Below are positions 33,823 through 40,142 of a stretch of 40,142 nucleotides of DNA, one piece after another. Source of the DNA: Chryseosolibacter sp049791675 (GTDB lineage: Bacteria; Bacteroidota; Bacteroidia; Cytophagales; Cyclobacteriaceae); contig JBARAD010000226.1 of the NCBI GenBank assembly GCA_049791675.1, forward strand, positions 1 through 40,142, read 5' to 3'. The position numbers and the translations under genes were made by a program. Within the stretch, counting starts at the first letter, position 1. Each line of letters opens with the position of its first letter. The notes beneath the pieces were generated by a model. It was not told the DNA's origin, made no database searches, and worked only from the letters and a program-made list of their open reading frames with translations.

Positions 33823-35187
33823 ATGGCTGCAAAAAGAGTTCTGCTACTGTTAAGTTCCGATCGCTTGTCTTATCCACTCGTTCGGTTTCTTTCGGAAGAG
33901 GGAAAAAAATTCAAGTGGAAAGTGATCATTGGTTGCATGTTCGATCCGCACGTCCGGAAAAGAATGATGCAGCAGGAACTTGCGGACGAACTTGAGATAG
34001 TGGATATCGCGACGTCAAAAGCGTGTGACCAGGCCATTAAAAAATCAGATCTCGTGATCGGAATGGTTACCGATACTTTACTCCTGGAGGTCGCCGATAG
34101 CTGCCTGCAACACCGCAAAACGCTGATATCGCCTGCGGCGCTTACCCGGCAGCTGGCTGCCAGAAAAGCACAGGCAAAAGAACACAAGGTTCTCCTTTTG
34201 ATGGATTGCGGTTTTTCTCCGGGCCTGGATCATATCACTGCGAAAAAAGCGATCGATAACATTCACGCCAAGGGTGGAACCATCACGTCCTTCCGCACCT
34301 ATAGTGGAAGCTTCATTGCGTCGGGAGAAAATCCTTTGGGATTCAGGCTTACGGAAACTGCAGGAGAGCTGCTGACACTTTTCAGACAGAATAACAGGCA
34401 CCTCATGAAGGGTCGTATGCAGCATATCCCCTATCACAAGCTTTTTGAGCGGGGAGAAAAGGTAGTGTTGCAGAACCATGAAGATATCACCGCTATTCCC
34501 GCAGGAGATTCACTTTATTACCGGAAGATCTATAGCCTCGCAAATGCCCACACCGTTGTGAAGGGAAAATTGGTGCCGAAGGGATTCGACCGCATGTGGG
34601 ATATCTTCCTCCGCCTTGGGCTTACAGACAGTACCTGCAAGATCGATCTTTGCGGAGCGGGATCTTTCTATCATTTTCTCGACTCATTTCTGCCATGCAC
34701 TGAGGCTGGCACGCTGGAGGAGAGACTGCAAAGCTATGCAGGCGTGAATGGAGCAGACATTGCGAAATTAAAGTGGCTCGGATTATTTGACAACACCTGG
34801 CTGGAGCACCAACAGGATATCACACCCGCCCATATCCTGCAACATCTGTTGGAGACCAGGTTATCCGCGCAACCGGATGATCAGGATTATGCTGTCATGC
34901 AACATCACCTCGCCTATCAGTATCGGGACGATCAATATGAGTTGACCGCGACGCTTGTTTCAAAAGGTGCAAGCGATCAGGATTCAGCCCTGGCAAACGC
35001 GATTGCCCTGACGTGCGGCGCGGCCGCGAAATCAGTTCTGTTGGGCTCTGTTACCGTAAAAGGTCTGCACATTCCGGTCATCCGCGAAATTTACGATCCC
35101 ATACTGAATGAACTCAGCGATTCAGGGGTCGCCTTTCACGTGGAAGATAAAAGGGTCAGCGATCATGAGTCCGTTGAGAAGGTATGA
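33823..35187 (+). CDS. Saccharopine-dehydrogenase-like protein with altered nucleotide loop
   Basis: The 454-residue cytoplasmic protein follows the lysine-catabolism saccharopine dehydrogenase fold. A Rossmann-like N-terminal domain (1-125) leads to MDCGFSPGLDHITAKKAIDNIHAKGGTITSFRTYSGSF (about 124-161), typical of the C-terminal domain, which then extends to the end. In place of the usual G-x-G-x-x-G loop after the first strand it has VLLLLSSDRLSYPLVRFL, without the glycines. The substrate-side segment after ENPLG is also changed (GFRLTETAG). It may have lost NAD(P)-dependent catalysis or bind another ligand. The start at ATG 33823 is well placed; a heptamer array follows its stop. Confidence 0.75.
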   Translation: MAAKRVLLLLSSDRLSYPLVRFLSEEGKKFKWKVIIGCMFDPHVRKRMMQQELADELEIVDIATSKACDQAIKKSDLVIGMVTDTLLLEVADSCLQHRKTLISPAALTRQLAARKAQAKEHKVLLLMDCGFSPGLDHITAKKAIDNIHAKGGTITSFRTYSGSFIASGENPLGFRLTETAGELLTLFRQNNRHLMKGRMQHIPYHKLFERGEKVVLQNHEDITAIPAGDSLYYRKIYSLANAHTVVKGKLVPKGFDRMWDIFLRLGLTDSTCKIDLCGAGSFYHFLDSFLPCTEAGTLEERLQSYAGVNGADIAKLKWLGLFDNTWLEHQQDITPAHILQHLLETRLSAQPDDQDYAVMQHHLAYQYRDDQYELTATLVSKGASDQDSALANAIALTCGAAAKSVLLGSVTVKGLHIPVIREIYDPILNELSDSGVAFHVEDKRVSDHESVEKV

Positions 35188-35205
35188 TCGGATGTTAAAA
35201 CTGAA

Positions 35206-35233
35206 AACCAATAACCAATAACCAATAACCAAT
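35206..35233. repeat. Heptamer array, AACCAAT family (4 perfect copies)
   Basis: Four identical AACCAAT units fill the gap between two convergent genes and end exactly at the stop codon of the minus-strand phosphodiesterase gene (35234-35236). Confidence 0.9.
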
Positions 35234-36010
35234 TCAACGTTGCTCAAGGAACTTCATCAACCCCGTTACATCGTCCGTCACAACAACATCCATCTGCAAC
35301 GACATAAATTGTTGCCACGCATTTTCAAAATCTGGCGTTCCCCAGAAACGGAATGTTTTTCCGTGTGCATGAGCTTCATTCATCAGGGACTTTGTCTTTA
35401 TTATTTCCGCTTCAGGGAGCTGACCATGTCCATTCCACTTCATGTGCTGCCCGAAGCTGGTGCTGATCATATGGATCTTCTTCCATTGCTCAGGCGTATA
35501 GCGGATTCCGGGCCTTCCATCAAAATAAATGTACGATGGATAATTCATCCAAAGTCCGGGATCGGGAACGCTGCCACTGATCATGAACTTTAACGTGCGG
35601 CAGTTAATCAGTTCCGGATATGTGGCGAGCAAATCTGCAACAGCTTGCAGCGTGGAAGTGCCTTCGGTCTTCAGGTCAATCATCAGGACCAGACTGCGCA
35701 GCGAGTCTTTATATGCGAACCCGTCGTTCCTTCTTACCTGTGCGAGCAAGGGTTTCAGATACAGGCTTTCCAGTGTCCTGCCTGGTTGAATCTCCTGCGT
35801 GTGGTGCGCAACAGACAAATCCCCATGGTCCAGAAATACATCCGCCTCGATATAACCGACCTGAAGCTCATACGCCGTGAAGAACGGTACTGCACGGACA
35901 TAGTCATTATGCGCGAATATATGCGACGAATTATAGTCCTGCGCCCTTGCAGCAATACTGATGAGTAGAAAGAGAAAACCTCCAATCAAAGTGTGCCTGA
36001 AAAATTTCAT
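35234..36010 (-). CDS. GDPD/PLC-like exported phosphodiesterase
   Basis: ATG 36010 gives a signal peptide (FRHTLIGGFLFLLISIAARAQ) and 258 residues. FAHNDY, then YIEADVFLDHGDLSVAHH follows the His-Asn, Glu-x-Asp and His-His pattern of the glycerophosphodiester phosphodiesterase/PI-PLC TIM barrel. Later strands give LMIDLK and, near the end, FRFWGTPDFENAW and VVTDDV. These enzymes hydrolyse glycerophosphodiesters from membrane lipids or teichoic acids in the periplasm, with a metal ion. The active-site residues appear to be present. A longer upstream frame has no signal, so I reject it. It is convergent with the saccharopine-dehydrogenase-like gene, with an exact heptamer array between the two. 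Confidence 0.82.
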   Translation of the reverse strand: MKFFRHTLIGGFLFLLISIAARAQDYNSSHIFAHNDYVRAVPFFTAYELQVGYIEADVFLDHGDLSVAHHTQEIQPGRTLESLYLKPLLAQVRRNDGFAYKDSLRSLVLMIDLKTEGTSTLQAVADLLATYPELINCRTLKFMISGSVPDPGLWMNYPSYIYFDGRPGIRYTPEQWKKIHMISTSFGQHMKWNGHGQLPEAEIIKTKSLMNEAHAHGKTFRFWGTPDFENAWQQFMSLQMDVVVTDDVTGLMKFLEQR

Positions 36011-36313
36011 CTGAATTGTTAAACAGTAAAACATGGTTTCCCCGTTCTGGAAATAGATGCCCATATTCCCAAGATCGTTATCTCTGATATTTCCGCTGGT
36101 TCGCGTCCACACAGTCCATAAAGTAACAAAATATCCTCATCCGGTCATATCAAGGAACGCGTAAAGAACCGCCGAACGTGCTCAGCTTCGGGCGCAACCC
36201 CTTGTTGCAGTCACATATTTCCGACAGATGCAAACCTGTTGCACGTCAATAATGCCGAAATTTGGAGCACTGGATGTCTTCCTGCAAAAGGTATTCAAAA
36301 AATCATTGGGAGT
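36011..36313. other. Divergent intergenic region
   Basis: About 300 bp between the divergent phosphodiesterase and cation-exporter genes. It must hold promoters for both, but I find no TAnnTTTG box with a good -33 element on either strand and no repeat. A short inverted pair GCAAC/GTTGC occurs near 36200-36215. Confidence 0.4.
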
Positions 36314-37216
36314 ATGGGGCACGATCACGGACATCACCACCATCATCATGGTATCGGTGAAAATGACAGACCGAAGAATATCATTGTTGCATTCTGGCTG
36401 AATACCGGATTTGCGCTGCTGGAGATTGCAGGAGGATTTTATACAAACAGTGTCGCCATTCTATCGGATGCCGTACACGATCTGGGAGACAGTCTGTCGC
36501 TGGGATTTGCGTATTATTTCCACAAAAAATCGCGACAGAAAGGTGATGAGAAATTCAATTATGGTTACAGGCGGTTTTCGCTCCTGGGCGCGTTCATCAA
36601 TTCGATGATCCTCATCGTAAGTTCCGTATTCATCGTACGTGAATCGATACTGCGGGTTTTTCAACCCGAGCAACCCGACACCCGGGGAATGATGATCCTG
36701 GCTTTCGTCGGTATTGCAGTAAATGGATATGCGCTACTGCGCCTGCGGAAAGGTGGAAGCATCAACGAAAAAGTTGTGGCCCTGCATTTTATGGAAGACG
36801 TTCTCGGCTGGGTGGCTGTGCTCGTTGGAAGTATTGTGATGACGTTTGCGGATGTTCCCGTACTGGACCCGATCCTTTCACTGCTGATCGCGGGGTATAT
36901 ACTTTTCAACGTTTACAAGAATCTAAAAGCTACTTTCCGGATCTTTCTCCAGGGGCGTCCTGAATCTGTCGATGAAGAAGCGATCCGTAAGCGGATACTC
37001 TCCATTCCGGGAGTCAGGGGACTCCATGACCTTCATTTCTGGACGCTGGATGGACAGTACAATGTCATGACGCTCCATGTTGTCGTGGCTGAAGATCAGA
37101 CCGCAGACCAGCGCGAGTACATCAAAAATGAAGTCAAGCACACGCTGCAACACCTGGAGATACAGCACGCAACGGTGGAGCTTGAATCTGAAAACAGCCA
37201 TTGCAGGCTATCGTAA
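36314..37216 (+). CDS. Cation diffusion facilitator (zinc-type exporter)
   Basis: ATG 36314 starts a 300-residue inner-membrane protein with a His-rich N-terminus (MGHDHGHHHHHHGIG) and six membrane helices. SDAVHDLGDS in helix 2 and HFMEDVLGWV in helix 5 form the tetrahedral metal site (Asp, Asp, His, Asp). The cytoplasmic C-terminal domain (about 205-295, VRGLHDLHFWTLDGQYNVMTLHVVV) is the metal-sensing dimer domain. The CzcD/ZitB-like pattern suits zinc, perhaps also cobalt or cadmium, exchanged for protons. An earlier TTG start (36239) is not supported. It is divergent from the phosphodiesterase gene; no metal regulator is adjacent. Confidence 0.92.
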   Translation: MGHDHGHHHHHHGIGENDRPKNIIVAFWLNTGFALLEIAGGFYTNSVAILSDAVHDLGDSLSLGFAYYFHKKSRQKGDEKFNYGYRRFSLLGAFINSMILIVSSVFIVRESILRVFQPEQPDTRGMMILAFVGIAVNGYALLRLRKGGSINEKVVALHFMEDVLGWVAVLVGSIVMTFADVPVLDPILSLLIAGYILFNVYKNLKATFRIFLQGRPESVDEEAIRKRILSIPGVRGLHDLHFWTLDGQYNVMTLHVVVAEDQTADQREYIKNEVKHTLQHLEIQHATVELESENSHCRLS

Positions 37217-37616
37217 CGATTTGCGCATGCCGCGGTTGAACACAACATCCGGTCAAAGGACCTGTTGGATCGGCCGGGCTCGAATTTCCGAAAGTTAACG
37301 TGCTGTGTTTCAATGGGAAAAGGAATTCAGATAACCATTCCCATATTATTTCACGCGGTCAGGAATCCGAGTATTAAATTCATGTCAATAAGCCCTCCTT
37401 ATGAACGATTATCATGTCAGCAAGCTTTGTAGGTGCCTTTGTGCTCCTTGCCCCGATTCTTTTCGGGTTGCGCTCTGAAATGGCGATGATTTTCACCGGG
37501 CTACCGTGTCATTGTGGATGAGCACGATCCGGGAAAGGTGTATATCACAACGTATGGGTCCGGCGCATTGCATGGATATCCGGTTGTTCGTTATTAATAA
37601 CTATATAGAAAATAGC
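37217..37616. other. Intergenic region with a gene scrap
   Basis: 400 bp between the cation exporter and the Asp-box lipoprotein. It holds the 3' remnant of a propeller-type gene at 37490-37597; the rest shows no repeat, RNA or clear promoter. A 35-codon hydrophobic frame near 37414 is not convincing as a gene. Confidence 0.5.
37490..37597 (+). pseudogene. 3' remnant of a BNR-propeller hydrolase gene
   Basis: In one frame the strand reads about 35 residues, GYRVIVDEHDPGKVYITTYG followed by SGALHGYPVVRY and a stop, with a stop codon just upstream (37487). This matches the last blade of propeller glycosidase-like proteins; the next gene ends similarly with KRVDPDPRDPEKIFIITFGG. It looks like the leftover C-terminus of a lost paralog, 20 bp before the intact gene. 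Confidence 0.65.
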
Positions 37617-40037
37617 ATGTGGATGGGTATACATTTTCAGAATAGGTTCGGTGCGTTGCTGGTTGTGATCAGCTTTTTTCTGCTGTCATGCGCTGGCAGT
37701 CTGGTGGAGGGCGACCCGGTGAGTGTCAGCGGGAATAATCCCAATGGAAGAAATGATGACTGGGGTTTTGTCGGATATGGTGGCGGTGGCGCCATGTTTT
37801 ATCCTGCGGTAAGTCCTCATGATCCTGACTTTGCGCTGGTGGCATGTGATATGACGGGGTCGTACGTCACAAGAGACGGTGGTGAATCCTGGAGAATGTT
37901 TAACCTGCGGGGGCCGGTAGATTATTTTGTTTTTGATCCGCTCGATTCCAATACAGTGTATGCGCATTCCATCGCGTTGTTCAGGAGCACTGACCGCGCC
38001 AAGACCTGGAGCCTCTTTTATCCCCGCCTGTCAGAAGTTCAGGGTGTGGTTGCAAGGGGCGATCATGCGAGCGAATCCGTCGTAACGAAAGATCATACAA
38101 GAAGGGATGTTCAGGCATTTGCCGTGGATCCGTCTGATTCGAAAAAGTTGTACGCGGTAATTTCCATCGATCAGAAGCCGGGATTTTATTTCTCCGCGGA
38201 TGGCGGGGCACAGTGGTCGAAAGACGCTGAACTCCCGGAAGACGGAATGAACATCTTTGTTGTTCCGTCCTCCTCAAAAGAGAACCGTACCATTTATGTT
38301 ACAGGACACACGACCGTTTCCCAACGTAAGAATGGGGCGTGGAGAAATATCGCGGTTCCGGAAAAAGTTCAAAGCATCACGGCATATTCAGGTGGATATG
38401 ATGCTGAATCAAAGAATTTCATCCTCTATGCCATTTCCGGTAAATCGTATTTTAATGCAGATGGAGATGAGTCCGGAATTTTTTACTCCGCGAATGGAGG
38501 TGAAACGTGGGAAAACAGACAGGATGGCTTGTTGCAGTTCAAACTGCAAAATGCAGCGATTCCAGAGTGGAGAGGCATTGCGACCAGTGCCGGGAATCCC
38601 GGCGTGGTGTATGTGTCTTACAATGATCTTCAGGTTCATCAGGATACCACCTGCCTTGGTGTTGCCCGAAGCGATGATTTCGGCAAGACCTGGACATTGT
38701 CTTGGAAAGACCGGTTAACGTTGAACGGCAATATGCCCTCCGCCAATTTTAAAAGCGGTTGGATCAATGAGCGGTTTGGTCCGACATGGGGAGAAAATCC
38801 TTTTTCCATCGGTGTGTCGCCTGTCGATCCGGATGTGTGCTATGCCACTGATTTTGGGCGAACAATAAAAACCACGGATGGAGGGAAATCATGGGAACAG
38901 GTTTACACCAATAAGAAGGAGGATGCAGGCTGGGTTTCCCGCGGGCTTGAAGTAACGACCTCTTATCGTATGGTGTTTGACCCGTATGATGCAAACCACA
39001 TGTTCATTGCAAACACAGATGTGGGATTGATGGAAAGCATGGACGGCGGCCGGAGTTGGGCAAGCGCTACACGCGATAATGGTATTCCCCGTCCGTGGAT
39101 AAACAGCACGTACTGGTTGGAGTTCGATCCGCAAGTGAAGGGAAAAGCGTGGGCTGTGATGAGCGGGACGCATGATCTCCCCCGGCCCAAAATGTTCAGG
39201 AAGAACGGCACGTCGCGGTTCCAGGGCGGAATCCTTCAAACAACCGACGCGGGAAAGACCTGGAAGCCCGTCAGCGCCGGCATCGGAGAAGCTGCGATGA
39301 CGCACATTTTGATTGATGAAGAAAGCAATCAGGATTCCCGGACCTTGTATGCCTGCGCCTTTGGTAAAGGGGTCTATAAATCTGTTGACGGAGGCAAATC
39401 ATGGCAGCAGAAAAACAAGGGCATTCAGGGTGACGCACCATTTGCGTGGAGGATCACGAAGCGGAAATCGGATGGCAGCCTTTTTCTCGTAGTCTGCAGG
39501 CGCAGCGAAGACGGAAGTATCGGAACGGAAGGCGATGGGGCGCTCTACCGGTCAGTGGATGGCGCGGAATCATGGACGAGAATGTCTCTGCCCGCGGGTA
39601 CGAACGGACCGATGAGCATTGTGGCGGACGAGGATCATCATGAGCGTCTGCTTTTGTCGGCATGGGGAAGAATAAGCGAAGGAGAAGAAACACCCGACAC
39701 GGGAGGCGGTATTTTTATTTCGGAGGATGATGGCGTAACGTGGTCTGGTGTTCTCCAGGAGGATCAGCATATCCATGATATTACGTTTGATGCGCGGAAC
39801 AAAAGATACTATGCCTGTGGATTCAATGGCTCCGCCTATCGCTCGGATGACGGCGGTGATCATTGGAAACGCATCAAGGGATATAATTTCAAATGGGGAA
39901 AGAGAGTTGATCCTGATCCACGCGATCCTGAAAAGATCTTCATCATAACTTTTGGCGGTGGTATCTGGTACGGTCCGGCTGCCGGAGACGAACATGCTGC
40001 AGAGGATATTTTGCCACCGCTTCTGTTTCAAAGGTAA
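37617..40037 (+). CDS. Large Asp-box (BNR) propeller lipoprotein, GH74/sortilin-like
   Basis: ATG 37617 (or 37623) gives a lipoprotein signal (FGALLVVISFFLLSC). A longer frame from 37506 overlaps a gene remnant in another frame and has no signal. The 806-residue product contains about twelve Asp-boxes (S/T-x-D-x-G-x-x-W), for example RDGGESW, TTDGGKSW, SMDGGRSW, TTDAGKTW, SVDGGKSW and SDDGGDHW, spaced through the whole chain. That number fits two seven-bladed propellers, as in GH74 xyloglucanases or VPS10/sortilin-type proteins. It is probably a surface glycan hydrolase or glycan-binding protein, but I see no catalytic motif diagnostic of a family. A related gene's 3' scrap precedes it. Confidence 0.85.
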   Translation: MWMGIHFQNRFGALLVVISFFLLSCAGSLVEGDPVSVSGNNPNGRNDDWGFVGYGGGGAMFYPAVSPHDPDFALVACDMTGSYVTRDGGESWRMFNLRGPVDYFVFDPLDSNTVYAHSIALFRSTDRAKTWSLFYPRLSEVQGVVARGDHASESVVTKDHTRRDVQAFAVDPSDSKKLYAVISIDQKPGFYFSADGGAQWSKDAELPEDGMNIFVVPSSSKENRTIYVTGHTTVSQRKNGAWRNIAVPEKVQSITAYSGGYDAESKNFILYAISGKSYFNADGDESGIFYSANGGETWENRQDGLLQFKLQNAAIPEWRGIATSAGNPGVVYVSYNDLQVHQDTTCLGVARSDDFGKTWTLSWKDRLTLNGNMPSANFKSGWINERFGPTWGENPFSIGVSPVDPDVCYATDFGRTIKTTDGGKSWEQVYTNKKEDAGWVSRGLEVTTSYRMVFDPYDANHMFIANTDVGLMESMDGGRSWASATRDNGIPRPWINSTYWLEFDPQVKGKAWAVMSGTHDLPRPKMFRKNGTSRFQGGILQTTDAGKTWKPVSAGIGEAAMTHILIDEESNQDSRTLYACAFGKGVYKSVDGGKSWQQKNKGIQGDAPFAWRITKRKSDGSLFLVVCRRSEDGSIGTEGDGALYRSVDGAESWTRMSLPAGTNGPMSIVADEDHHERLLLSAWGRISEGEETPDTGGGIFISEDDGVTWSGVLQEDQHIHDITFDARNKRYYACGFNGSAYRSDDGGDHWKRIKGYNFKWGKRVDPDPRDPEKIFIITFGGGIWYGPAAGDEHAAEDILPPLLFQR

Positions 40038-40142
40038 CAGGCTTACCCCAGCGGCTTCGATGCGGAACTCTAGAGATCAGAACCCGGATACCAATGAATA
40101 GGACCTGTAATTTTTTTTGACAATAGAAAAGTCCTGCGCGGT

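Noticed and set aside
37414..37521. Small hydrophobic open frame of about 35 codons
   Set aside because: No promoter or conserved feature, and it overlaps the propeller gene remnant in another frame.

Overview
The window looks like a chromosome segment from a Bacteroidota bacterium, most likely order Cytophagales (Chryseolinea/Ohtaekwangia-like). The grounds are a SusC/SusD pair with an STN domain, a FecR anti-sigma factor and an ECF sigma factor; a roughly 790-residue FtsX/MacB-type permease; many lipoproteins; Bacteroidota-type -7 promoter elements (TAnnTTTG) just ahead of several genes; and weak Shine-Dalgarno signals. The placement is inferred from gene families, not from a marker gene. 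I see no insertion sequence, CRISPR array, rRNA or intact tRNA.

Layout. 0.2-5.8 kb: secreted or surface proteins on the + strand (a small exported protein, a leucine-rich-repeat protein built from three superblocks, a GH18 chitinase-like enzyme and a lipoprotein made of five tandem ~58-residue repeats). 5.9-7.1 kb: two small genes around a repeat-rich non-coding stretch holding heptamer arrays, a palindrome and two tRNA-like units without an anticodon arm. 7.1-10.3 kb: an ABC ATPase with no permease beside it, a zinc-ribbon coiled-coil protein and a BNR-type propeller lipoprotein. 10.5-15.7 kb: a minus-strand run of membrane genes with a small winged-helix regulator and two copies of a likely operator, then an FtsX-type permease. 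15.9-20.8 kb: a GbcA/choline-monooxygenase-like Rieske oxygenase converging on an MFS transporter-nagB pair and a cytochrome c-sugar dehydrogenase lipoprotein. 21.0-23.4 kb: an ABC-F ATPase and a DUF4202 protein. 23.6-30.4 kb: FecR, SusC, SusD, a strong intrinsic terminator, then an ECF sigma factor. 30.4-40.0 kb: two convergent L,D-transpeptidases of different families, a small membrane protein, a saccharopine-dehydrogenase-like protein with a changed nucleotide-binding loop, a GDPD-like phosphodiesterase, a zinc-type CDF exporter, and a large lipoprotein with twelve Asp-boxes preceded by the 3' scrap of a related gene.

How the genes fit together. Much of the window serves glycan or envelope metabolism: chitinase, glucosamine-6-phosphate deaminase with a sugar-type transporter, a SusCD importer with trans-envelope FecR/sigma signalling, propeller glycosidase-like lipoproteins and cross-linking transpeptidases. 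They form several separate transcription units, not one utilisation locus.

The most unusual signal is non-coding. At least eight arrays of 7-bp-period repeats, falling into five unrelated word families, sit between genes, and several begin or end at a stop codon. The other notable signals are the anticodon-less tRNA-like pair at 6.43-6.55 kb and the shared inverted-repeat operator near 12.26 and 13.23 kb.
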